A stretch of DNA of 64,000 bases. It comes from Clostridium sp. MCC353 (GTDB taxonomy: Bacteria; Bacillota; Clostridia; Lachnospirales; Lachnospiraceae). This document shows positions 8,447-15,500 of the stretch, one piece after another. The stretch lies in assembly GCF_018785315.1 (NCBI RefSeq), contig NZ_WQPN01000025.1:1-64000 (forward strand). The letters run 5' to 3'. Numbering within the stretch: position 1 is the first letter of the stretch; each line of letters starts with the position of its first letter. The notes beneath the pieces were generated by a model. The model was not told the origin of the DNA. It saw only the letters and a list, made by a program, of their open reading frames with translations, and ran no database searches. A program made the translations under genes and the position numbers.

Positions 8447-9313
8447 ATGATGACTGTAAAACAGGTTTCTGCTTTAACGGGTGTCAGCGTGCGCACCCTG
8501 CAGTTCTACGATGAGATCGGTCTATTCAAACCGACCACCGTAACAGACGCAGGATATCGTCTATATGATGAAAATGCATTAGAAATCCTGCAGCAAATCC
8601 TGTTTTTTAAAGAGTTGGATTTTACATTAAAGGAAATTAAAACAATCATGGAGAATCCACAATTTGATAAAACAGAGGCATTTGCAAAGCAGCGGGAACT
8701 GATCCTGATAAAGCGCGACCGTTTAAACAACCTGTTAAAACTACTGGACAAACTGGTTAAAGGAGAAAAATGTATGGATTTTAAAGACTTCGACATGAGC
8801 GGTTATTTTCGAATCTTAGCCGATTTTAAAACAACGCACAGAGATAAAATTATAAAACAACTGGGAAATATGGAGAATTTTGATGATATGATCTCAGACC
8901 TGAAATCCCGGGAAGATGAAATTGCCGAAATGGCCATAAATCAATACGGAAGTCTGGAAAATTACACAAAAGCGATGAAAAAAAGCCTGGCTGATTTCCT
9001 TGATAACGGTCCTTCGGTCGATCCATCAGAAGTCAATTCCCTGCTGGACAGATCAAATGCTTTGACAAGAAAACTGACCGCAGATCTGACAAAAGATGTA
9101 TCTTCTCCGGAAATCCGTGAAATCACCGGAGAACTAATTACTTATGTCAACGAATGCAGCCGCGGAATGGACATGGGCGAAAATTATTGGCCCAATATGG
9201 CGGACCTTTATATTTCATCACCGGCATACATCCAGGCAACAGATAAGCAGTATGGAGAAGGCGCATCAAAGTATATTGGATTTGCCATTAAAGCTTATTT
9301 GGATTTTCAGTGA
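8447..9313 (+). CDS. MerR-family regulator with C-terminal TipAS ligand domain
   Basis: The 288-residue product begins with a MerR winged helix (MTVKQVSALTGVSVRTLQFYDEIGLFKP, about residues 2-75), a coiled-coil dimerisation helix (about 75-115) and a TipAS-like domain (about 150-288; GMDMGENYWPNMADLY and YGEGASKYIGFAIKAY). TipAS domains bind thiopeptide and other antibiotics in relatives such as TipA and Mta. No exporter lies beside it; its own promoter carries a MerR operator, so it may control only itself and distant genes. GAGGTGA precedes the ATG; a second in-frame ATG follows at once. Confidence 0.92.
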   Translation: MMTVKQVSALTGVSVRTLQFYDEIGLFKPTTVTDAGYRLYDENALEILQQILFFKELDFTLKEIKTIMENPQFDKTEAFAKQRELILIKRDRLNNLLKLLDKLVKGEKCMDFKDFDMSGYFRILADFKTTHRDKIIKQLGNMENFDDMISDLKSREDEIAEMAINQYGSLENYTKAMKKSLADFLDNGPSVDPSEVNSLLDRSNALTRKLTADLTKDVSSPEIREITGELITYVNECSRGMDMGENYWPNMADLYISSPAYIQATDKQYGEGASKYIGFAIKAYLDFQ

Positions 9314-9322
9314 ATGGCCGGA

Positions 9323-9400
9323 GTTACGCCGTGAAGAAGGGGAAGCCTGGGCTGGCGGCCGGGGAGTATAAGAATTAGGGTACGGATTCCAGCCGAAATT
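9323..9400. repeat. Probable decayed fragment of the long-hairpin element
   Basis: GTTACGC begins 9 nt after the merR stop codon, and TACGGATTCCAGCC resembles the conserved TTACGGTTGGAAGCC. The rest is not recognisable, so this is only a possible remnant. Confidence 0.3.
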
Positions 9401-9429
9401 TGATGTAAATGACGTGGGGATTAGCATTA

Positions 9430-9465
9430 AACCCTCAAGGCATTTTCGAAAATGCCTTGAGGGTT
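9430..9465. repeat. 36-nt interspersed palindrome, copy 1
   Basis: This is a perfect palindrome: AACCCTCAAGG, then CATTTTCGAAAATG, then CCTTGAGGGTT. Three further 36-nt copies occur at 37622, 37687 and 46067. The centre is conserved while the outer arms differ but stay complementary. There is no T tract, so it is not a simple terminator. Confidence 0.85.
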
Positions 9466-9500
9466 GATGTTAAAAATGACTTACTCACTGCAAACTTGCA

Positions 9501-9871
9501 TTTAATTACCAGCGTCAGAGAAAACCAGCAGGAAAGCGGGACGAGGGGACGGAGGCCGGGCCGGGAATCTGTATGGGCCGGTCAGGCCGGAATATAACGG
9601 CGCCGGAAGGCGTCTGGAAACCGTTTAGTTAAACTTAGGCCGCAGAGACGGATAAAGACGGGCAGAAACTGAAAACCAAATCAGTTTCTGAGATGCCCCT
9701 GAACGGTGAAGACCCATAAAGGATTCACCGTGAATGGGCATCGGACCGTCTTTATCCGTCTCTGCGGCCTTAGTTTAACTTACGGTTGGAAGCCGCTTTC
9801 CGGCACCGTTATATTCCGGCCCGACCTCTGTCTCCTCGTCCCGCTTTCCTGCGTAACGTTCACCAATTAAA
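9501..9871. repeat. Long-hairpin element, copy B (complete)
   Basis: A roughly 371-bp near-palindrome. Its termini read TTTAATTAC on the left and, in reverse, TTTAATTG on the right. The outer stem pairs 9528-9661 with 9746-9852. The centre holds CAGAAACTG/CAGTTTCTG (loop AAAACCAAAT, 9663-9690) and a second arm GATGCCC/GGGCATC enclosing CGGTGAA/TTCACCG with loop GACCCATAAAGGA (9692-9742). Central loops are nearly identical in copy C while the stems differ with compensation. The apgM stop codon (9867-9869) lies inside the right terminus. No long ORF encodes a transposase. Confidence 0.88.
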
Positions 9872-11078
9872 TCTCATTTTTCTCCAGCAGCGCCTTCATC
9901 AGCTCATGCCCATGCTCTACATACCGCCCCGTGCTCCTGCATGCCTCTTCCGTATAGGTATTGATTCCTGAATCCACCGGGTCTGTGCTCCTGTAGATCA
10001 GGAACGGCACTGGGTCTGAAATATGGGTCTTGATTGCCAGCGGGGTGGGATGATCCGGCATAACCAGTATGGAGTATTCCTCGCCCGCCTGTTCCAGGCC
10101 CTCCAGCAGCGGCCCTACGATCAGTTCATCGATCAGTTCAATGGCCTTCACCTTATTTTCTATCTCACCTCTGTGCCCGCATTCATCCGGCGCCTCCACG
10201 TGAATATAAACCAGATCCTGGCCCTCCAGCAGAGTTTCTAAAGCGGCTTTTCCCTTTCCGGTAAAATTAGTATCAATGTTGCCGGTTGCGCCTTCCACTT
10301 CTATGACCTTCATACCCGCGCAGATTCCGATTCCTTTAATCAAATCCACAGCGGAGATGACTGCTCCCTTAACTCCATATGTTTTCTCAAAGCTGGATAC
10401 TCCGGGTTTGGTTCCTTCACCCCAGAGCCAGATGGAGTTGGCCGGATGAAGCCCTCTTGCCTCACGTGCCTGGTTGACCGGGTGGTTTTTCAGCACTTCA
10501 TGGCTGCGTTTCATCAGATCATAGATCACATCATTTTTCGGAACATATTCTGTGATTTTCCTGTCGGAAATGTCGTGAGGCGGGGTTAAATCCAGCCCCA
10601 CCGGGCCCTCGTGCCAGATCATGCAGTGTCTGTAGCTGATTCCCGGATAGAACTCGATCTCATCGCTCCTGAACGCATCATTTACGGCCTGGATCAGTTG
10701 TGCCGCCTCTGCGGTTGAAATCTCGTCCGAACTGTAATCCACCATGGTTTTTTGATCGTAATCCGCTTCCTCGGAAAGGGTTACCAGATTGCACCGGAAC
10801 GCCACGTCCGTATCCGACATCTCAATCCCTATGCTGACCGCTTCCAGCGGGGAACGGCCTGTATAGCATTCCACCGGGTTATAACCCATGGCCGAAAGGT
10901 TTGCCACATCACTGCCCGGTTTTAAGCCCTCCGGCACCGTCTTCACCATGCCTAAAATGCCTTTTGAGGCCAGCCTGTCTATATTCGGCTTTTTTGCAGT
11001 CTCAAGGGGCGTGCGTCCTCCCAGCTTCTCTACCGGATAATCCGCCATACCATCGCCAAGCATTACTATATACTTCAT
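9867..11078 (-). CDS. apgM: Cofactor-independent phosphoglycerate mutase, archaeal type (ApgM)
   Basis: This enzyme interconverts 3- and 2-phosphoglycerate in glycolysis, using two divalent metals and a phosphoserine intermediate. The 403-residue product is of the alkaline-phosphatase superfamily: MLGDGMADYP at the N-terminus (metal Asp), KPGSDVANLS at 53-62 with the nucleophile region, and VMPDHPTPLAIKTH near the C-terminus. The archaeal-type length (about 400) separates it from the 510-residue GpmI form. It is the last gene of hicB-flavin reductase-aroK-apgM, 13 nt behind aroK. Its TAA stop lies within the terminal repeat of the long-hairpin element, so the element begins exactly at the gene's end. 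Confidence 0.93.
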   Translation of the reverse strand: MKYIVMLGDGMADYPVEKLGGRTPLETAKKPNIDRLASKGILGMVKTVPEGLKPGSDVANLSAMGYNPVECYTGRSPLEAVSIGIEMSDTDVAFRCNLVTLSEEADYDQKTMVDYSSDEISTAEAAQLIQAVNDAFRSDEIEFYPGISYRHCMIWHEGPVGLDLTPPHDISDRKITEYVPKNDVIYDLMKRSHEVLKNHPVNQAREARGLHPANSIWLWGEGTKPGVSSFEKTYGVKGAVISAVDLIKGIGICAGMKVIEVEGATGNIDTNFTGKGKAALETLLEGQDLVYIHVEAPDECGHRGEIENKVKAIELIDELIVGPLLEGLEQAGEEYSILVMPDHPTPLAIKTHISDPVPFLIYRSTDPVDSGINTYTEEACRSTGRYVEHGHELMKALLEKNEI

Positions 11079-11091
11079 CGCTTTATTCCCC

Positions 11092-11607
11092 CTATGTATT
11101 TTTTAAGTCTCTTTCTATCATTTCTCTCAGTTCATCCACAGTCTGTCCGGGCGTCCTGCCATTTTCATCCACTGTGATATCCGCATATTTTTCATAATAC
11201 GGAACCCGCTCATGATACAAGTCCATTAAGGTCATGCCATCCTTTAAAGCCACTCCACGGTCCTTCAAATCTCCCAGCCGCGCCTTTACTTCCTGGTAGC
11301 TCAGCTTGAGATAGACCACGGTGCTGATCTCTTTTAAGTGCTCCATGGCCTCTTTGCCGTAAATTACGCTGCCGCCGGGGGCAATTACCGAATGGGTCAC
11401 GTCAAGCTGGCTGTTGATCCTGTTTTCCACTTCCAGAAAACCGGCCAGCCCCTCCTGCTCAATGATGTCTTTCAGCAGACGTCCTTCTTTCTCCTGAATC
11501 ACTATATCCGAATCCACAAAAGAATATCCCAGCCTTTTCGCCAGCAAAACGCCCACTGTGCTCTTTCCCGATGCAGGCATACCGATTAATGTAATATTTT
11601 TCTTCAT
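11092..11607 (-). CDS. aroK: Shikimate kinase
   Basis: This enzyme phosphorylates shikimate with ATP in the chorismate (aromatic amino acid) pathway. The 171-residue length is typical. A Walker A motif GMPASGKST spans residues 9-17, D32 and D34 (FVDSD) fit the Mg/shikimate site, and APGGSVIY near residue 78 matches the substrate-binding GG loop. It sits 26 nt behind the flavin reductase gene and 13 nt ahead of apgM. No other shikimate-pathway gene is in the window. Confidence 0.92.
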   Translation of the reverse strand: MKKNITLIGMPASGKSTVGVLLAKRLGYSFVDSDIVIQEKEGRLLKDIIEQEGLAGFLEVENRINSQLDVTHSVIAPGGSVIYGKEAMEHLKEISTVVYLKLSYQEVKARLGDLKDRGVALKDGMTLMDLYHERVPYYEKYADITVDENGRTPGQTVDELREMIERDLKNT

Positions 11608-11633
11608 GTTCTTCTCATCCTGATGTAGTTTAC

Positions 11634-12215
11634 TTATTTTCTGGCCTTTTTCTTTTTCTTCTGAACCGAATACCCGAATTTTCCCAATTTCTTTCCTAAT
11701 TCAAAATATTCTCCATGGGAATAGGCCGTCAGACCGGCGGAGTTCAAATGGAACTTTCCGTTCTCATCCATATATTTTTCATCCACCGTCACGCCCGCCA
11801 CTTCGGCCAAAAACATGTCGTGGCTGCCCAGCGGAATGATCTTCGTCACCCTGCACTCAATGTTTACAGGGCTTTCCTCAATACCGGGCGCTTTGACGTG
11901 CTGGGACGGAAGCGGCGTCAGCTTCATTTCTTTAAATTTATCCGTATCCCGGCCCGATTTAACCCCGCAGAAATCCGTGGCAAATACCAGGTCTTTTGTG
12001 ACCAGATTTACAACAAATTCTCCGGTTTCTTTGATAATATCGTAGGAGTACCGTTCCGGCCGTATGGATACATAAAGGGTGGGCGGCGTGGAACCGGTTG
12101 TACCGCACCACGCCGTCGTAATGATATTCGGCTTTTCGCCCTCTCTCTGACAGCTCACCATCACTGCCGGAACCGGGTACAGCATATTTCCTGGTTTCCA
12201 ATATTGTTTTGCCAT
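11634..12215 (-). CDS. Flavin reductase-like, FMN-binding domain protein
   Basis: The 193-residue product has the split-barrel flavin reductase fold: PVPAVMVSCQ near residue 15, NIITTAWCGTTGSTPPTLYVSIRPERYS (about 30-57, the FMN phosphate loop region) and GEFVVNLV. Relatives reduce FMN with NAD(P)H or act as flavoprotein redox enzymes. The C-terminus is a lysine run (KKKKKAR). It is 16 nt behind the hicB-like gene, in the same operon. The physiological partner is unknown. Confidence 0.9.
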   Translation of the reverse strand: MAKQYWKPGNMLYPVPAVMVSCQREGEKPNIITTAWCGTTGSTPPTLYVSIRPERYSYDIIKETGEFVVNLVTKDLVFATDFCGVKSGRDTDKFKEMKLTPLPSQHVKAPGIEESPVNIECRVTKIIPLGSHDMFLAEVAGVTVDEKYMDENGKFHLNSAGLTAYSHGEYFELGKKLGKFGYSVQKKKKKARK

Positions 12216-12231
12216 ATCCGCCCTTCTTTCT

Positions 12232-12507
12232 CTAATCGTTATCCGGCATGAGTTTGATCGTTATTACCAGATGTTTAACAAAACACCCTTCTTTCAACTC
12301 AATGTCTTCTATATGCGTCTGAGCCGGCAGATCGCCGCCCTCATCCAGTTCCACACAAATCCAGTTATAAGCGGCGTCCTTTGCGTTATCAACCGCGTCT
12401 TCCAGATCCGGGCCGTCCGCCTCACAGCATTCCAGATCCGGAAATTCCACATGATAGCCTTTTCCCTCTTCATGAGGTGTAAAAACCGCTGGATAGATAA
12501 ATGTCAT
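12232..12507 (-). CDS. HicB-like domain protein without a HicA partner
   Basis: The 91-residue product has the HicB partial RNase H-like fold signature: YPAVFTPHEEGKGYHVEFPDLE, then a helix rich in acidic residues (DLEDAVDNAKDAAYNWI). No DNA-binding domain follows and no HicA toxin ORF is adjacent, so a toxin-antitoxin role is unsupported; many solitary HicB-like proteins in clostridia have no known function. It begins the operon that continues with flavin reductase, aroK and apgM. Confidence 0.8.
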   Translation of the reverse strand: MTFIYPAVFTPHEEGKGYHVEFPDLECCEADGPDLEDAVDNAKDAAYNWICVELDEGGDLPAQTHIEDIELKEGCFVKHLVITIKLMPDND

Positions 12508-12588
12508 CTTTCCCGCCTTCCTTTCCTCTTTTTCTATCTATTATAACCGCCTTTTTATATTTCCAGGCATGTTACAGCATCGTATTCC

Positions 12589-14262
12589 CTAAGCCTGAAC
12601 CGCGATCATCAGCCCTGGTATCAACTGTTTCTTGCGGGAAACCACTCCCGGCAGATAAACGACACAGTCATTGTTTTCCGTGTGTTCCTCTTCCGGTTCC
12701 ACGTGAAATGCCTCTGAAATCAACTGCTCCGCTCCCTGTCCCTCGCACAAAAGAACTGTGGACTCGGTCAAAATGTTGGTGAGCATGAAGAACATCATAT
12801 CCACCCCATGTTCCTGATGAGCCTTTTTCAGGTATGGAAGCATCCGCACCCTGAGCTGTTTCAGCTCATCCGCATTCAGCGAACTGATCTGTCCCACGCC
12901 AAAGGAAAGCTTGCCTGCGGTAAAATGTTTGAAATCCTGATAGAAAATTTCCTCATCGGATTTTCCCTTTAAATTGCTGCCTGCCGCGAACATTTCCGCC
13001 GCATACTCTTCGATATTCAAACCTGCGATTTCCGCCAGTTTAAGTCCTGCCTGACGGTCAATTTCAGTACAGGTGGGGGAGCGGAACAATAAGGTATCGG
13101 AGATGATCGCGCTGCAGAGCAGGCCCGCAATATGCCTTTCGATCTTCACATTATTTTCCAGGTACATCTGATAAATGATGGTAGCCGTACATCCTAACGG
13201 CTGGTTCCTGAAAAATACCGGCGAAATCGTTTCAATCGCCCCCAAACGGTGGTGGTCGATGATCTCCAGCAGGCGGGCGTTTTCAATTCCATCCACAGCC
13301 TGGCTCTTTTCATTATGGTCTACTAAAATCACGGATTTTCCCCTGGCGCCAAGCAGATTCCGGCGGGAAATCATGCCTTTGTATTTGCCGTCTTTATCCA
13401 GGATCGGGAAATCCCGGTGACGCTTGCTGGCCATCACTTCTTTGATGTCGTCGATATAGTCCGTATCTTCAAAGGTGATCAGGTTTTCCGTTTTCATAAA
13501 GTAACTGATGGGCATGCTCTGGTTGATCAAACGCGCCGCCGTATAGGTATCATACGGGGTCGTAATCACCGTACAGCCGCGTTCCGCAGCAAGCTTCTTA
13601 ATGGTCATGGATACCGCCGCGCCCTCGCACACGATAATGCATGCCGCCTCCATCTCAATTGCGCAGAGCTGGGATTCATAACGGTTACCCAAAATTACCA
13701 GGTCATTTTTCTCAATATAGTATTCCATCATATCAGGATTAGCCGCGGCAATTAATACCTTGCCCCGGTTATAAAAAGCATGCTCATCCCCAACCACAAT
13801 AGCCCCCTCCAGGGTCTCAATGATGTTGGAGTACTGGGTATTTGCCTTCGATAAAATGCTGCTGTCATATACGTTCATGTAGGACTGGGCAATATCTCCC
13901 ACTGTGATCAGCCCTTCCAGCATCCCGTCGCCAGTCACGGCCGGAATGGTCACAACATTGGCTTCCTGCATGGTTTTCCATGCTTTTTTCAGGGAAATAT
14001 TATTGGCCACGCCCTTTGTTTCCCGAATCTCGATATCCCTCACCTGGGTTTTTACATTCTGAACCAGTTCCGGCGCGTCCACACCGAAATAGTTGAGCAC
14101 AAACTGGGTTTCCTCATTCACATGACCGGCCCGTCCCGGCTGGTATTCTTTGTTTGTAATTTCCCGTTTCAGGTTGGCATAACATACCGCGGAACAGATC
14201 GAGTCGGTATCCGGATTTTTGTGTCCAATTACGATTGTCTTATGTTTACAATACTCCGCCAT
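12589..14262 (-). CDS. Manganese-dependent inorganic pyrophosphatase with CBS and DRTGG regulatory domains
   Basis: This is a family II pyrophosphatase (DHH superfamily), which hydrolyses pyrophosphate to phosphate. The 557-residue protein opens with GHKNPDTDS (metal ligands H14, D18, D20 by the chosen start), has a CBS domain pair split by a DRTGG domain (about residues 70-310), then resumes the DHH fold with EIIDHHRLG and ends with a DHHA2 domain. CBS-bearing forms are inhibited by AMP/ADP and activated by ATP or diadenosine polyphosphates. The start is the ATG preceded by GGAGG; an ATG 18 nt upstream has no ribosome site. Confidence 0.92.
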   Translation of the reverse strand: MAEYCKHKTIVIGHKNPDTDSICSAVCYANLKREITNKEYQPGRAGHVNEETQFVLNYFGVDAPELVQNVKTQVRDIEIRETKGVANNISLKKAWKTMQEANVVTIPAVTGDGMLEGLITVGDIAQSYMNVYDSSILSKANTQYSNIIETLEGAIVVGDEHAFYNRGKVLIAAANPDMMEYYIEKNDLVILGNRYESQLCAIEMEAACIIVCEGAAVSMTIKKLAAERGCTVITTPYDTYTAARLINQSMPISYFMKTENLITFEDTDYIDDIKEVMASKRHRDFPILDKDGKYKGMISRRNLLGARGKSVILVDHNEKSQAVDGIENARLLEIIDHHRLGAIETISPVFFRNQPLGCTATIIYQMYLENNVKIERHIAGLLCSAIISDTLLFRSPTCTEIDRQAGLKLAEIAGLNIEEYAAEMFAAGSNLKGKSDEEIFYQDFKHFTAGKLSFGVGQISSLNADELKQLRVRMLPYLKKAHQEHGVDMMFFMLTNILTESTVLLCEGQGAEQLISEAFHVEPEEEHTENNDCVVYLPGVVSRKKQLIPGLMIAVQA

Positions 14263-14397
14263 ATTACCTCCACTTTTCATAATCTATTTACAACTTGTTC
14301 ACATTTTATTCATAACTATTTTTTATACTATTTGTATAGAAAATCAATTATGTGGATTGATTAAATCGTCAAATTGCACATAGATTTTTCATAATTA

Positions 14398-14420
14398 CCC
14401 CGATTGCCTGGCAATCGGGG
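14398..14420. repeat. Perfect inverted repeat downstream of glucokinase
   Basis: CCCCGATTGCC and GGCAATCGGGG form an 11-bp hairpin with a 1-nt loop in the spacer between glucokinase and pyrophosphatase genes. It may stop or stabilise the glucokinase transcript, but no strong T tract follows on either strand. Confidence 0.5.
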
Positions 14421-14468
14421 TCTCCTCATTTTATCACTCTTTTTTTCTGCCGGCAAAGCCGGCGTCCG

Positions 14469-15413
14469 TTAATCCAGAACCAGCCTTGCAGCGCCGTAGA
14501 TACCGGCGTCATTGCCCAGTTCAGCAAGGGCGATAACCCCTTTATTCTCAGAAATCGGAGTGAAATGTCTATAGTATTTTTCCACCCGGTCAATTAAAAA
14601 CTGTCCGGCCTTTGATACGCCTCCGCCGATAACAAAAACCTGAGGATCCACAATCATGGCAACATGGGCCAGGGCCAGACCGAGATAACGGCTTACCACT
14701 TCCACAACTTCGTTAGCCAGGGCATCCCCGGCCTTTGCACAGTCATAGACATCTTTCGCCGTAATGGCCGCTCCGAATTCACGCATAGCGGACGGATCAT
14801 CTTTGGACGCCATCATTCTTCTGGCCTCTCTGGCAATTCCGGTTGCGGACGCCACCTGCTCCAGACATCCCTGTCCGTGGCAGTTGCAGTACTCCTTTTC
14901 CTCATCTCTCACATGAATATGTCCCAGCTCACCGCCCAGGCCGTGGGTTCCGGCTATGATCTTTTCATCGATAATCACGCCTCCGCCCACTCCCGTTCCA
15001 AGAGTGACCATCATAACATCCTTATAGCCTTTTCCGCCTCCCTGCCACATCTCGCCCAGAGCCGCCACATTAGCATCATTGCCGCTGCGCACATTTTCTA
15101 TTCCCAGAATCGCGCTCAGTTCCTTCTGAGGGTTCTTATCTTTCCATCCAAGGTTTACGCACACTTCCACGTAGCCGTCCGGCATAACCGGTCCGGGAAC
15201 GCCCAGACCAACGCCTGCGATCTCATCTTTTTCGATGTTTCTTTCCTTCAGAACGTTCAAGATTGAAGCTCCCACATCCGGCAGTATGTACTTTCCCGCT
15301 TCTTCCTTACGTGTCGGGACTTCCCATTTGCACAACACTTCCCCGTCTGTTGTAAAAAGCCCGATTTTAACGCTTGTACCTCCTACATCTACTCCGATGC
15401 ACTTCATATCCAT
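14469..15413 (-). CDS. glcK: ROK-family glucokinase
   Basis: This enzyme phosphorylates glucose to glucose 6-phosphate with ATP. The 314-residue product has the phosphate loop GVDVGGTSVK at the N-terminus, catalytic-site segment SGNDANVAALGE, the GTHGLGGELGH histidine motif and the ROK zinc signature CNCHGQGCLEQ. The start is the third in-frame ATG, 8 nt after AAGGAG; the earlier ATGs overlap the ribosome site. It stands alone between the transketolase terminator and the pyrophosphatase gene. Glucose specificity is by family resemblance; other hexoses are possible. Confidence 0.9.
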   Translation of the reverse strand: MDMKCIGVDVGGTSVKIGLFTTDGEVLCKWEVPTRKEEAGKYILPDVGASILNVLKERNIEKDEIAGVGLGVPGPVMPDGYVEVCVNLGWKDKNPQKELSAILGIENVRSGNDANVAALGEMWQGGGKGYKDVMMVTLGTGVGGGVIIDEKIIAGTHGLGGELGHIHVRDEEKEYCNCHGQGCLEQVASATGIAREARRMMASKDDPSAMREFGAAITAKDVYDCAKAGDALANEVVEVVSRYLGLALAHVAMIVDPQVFVIGGGVSKAGQFLIDRVEKYYRHFTPISENKGVIALAELGNDAGIYGAARLVLD

Positions 15414-15448
15414 TGTCATAACTCCTTTTCCCTTCATTTAACTACAGC

Positions 15449-15488
15449 AAAAGGGGATGCCGCAAACTCAAGGTTTGGCGGCGCCCCC
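15449..15488 (-). terminator. Terminator of the transketolase operon
   Basis: On the minus strand GGGG-GCCGC-AAACC pairs with TTTGCGGC-CCCC across a short loop (TTGAG) and is followed by TTTT, just after the tkt stop codon. Confidence 0.75.
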
Positions 15489-15500
15489 AATTCATATCAA

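Noticed and set aside
9430-9871. Integron attC-like site or CRISPR array
   Set aside because: The terminal GTTACGC does not fit the attC core GTTRRRY, and the palindromes are not regularly spaced direct repeats; no integrase or cas gene is present.
12232-12507. HicAB toxin-antitoxin system
   Set aside because: No HicA-sized ORF lies on either side; neighbours are metabolic genes in tight operon spacing.
14398-14420. Rho-independent terminator of glucokinase
   Set aside because: The 11-bp stem is strong but neither strand has a run of T after it, so it is listed only as an inverted repeat.
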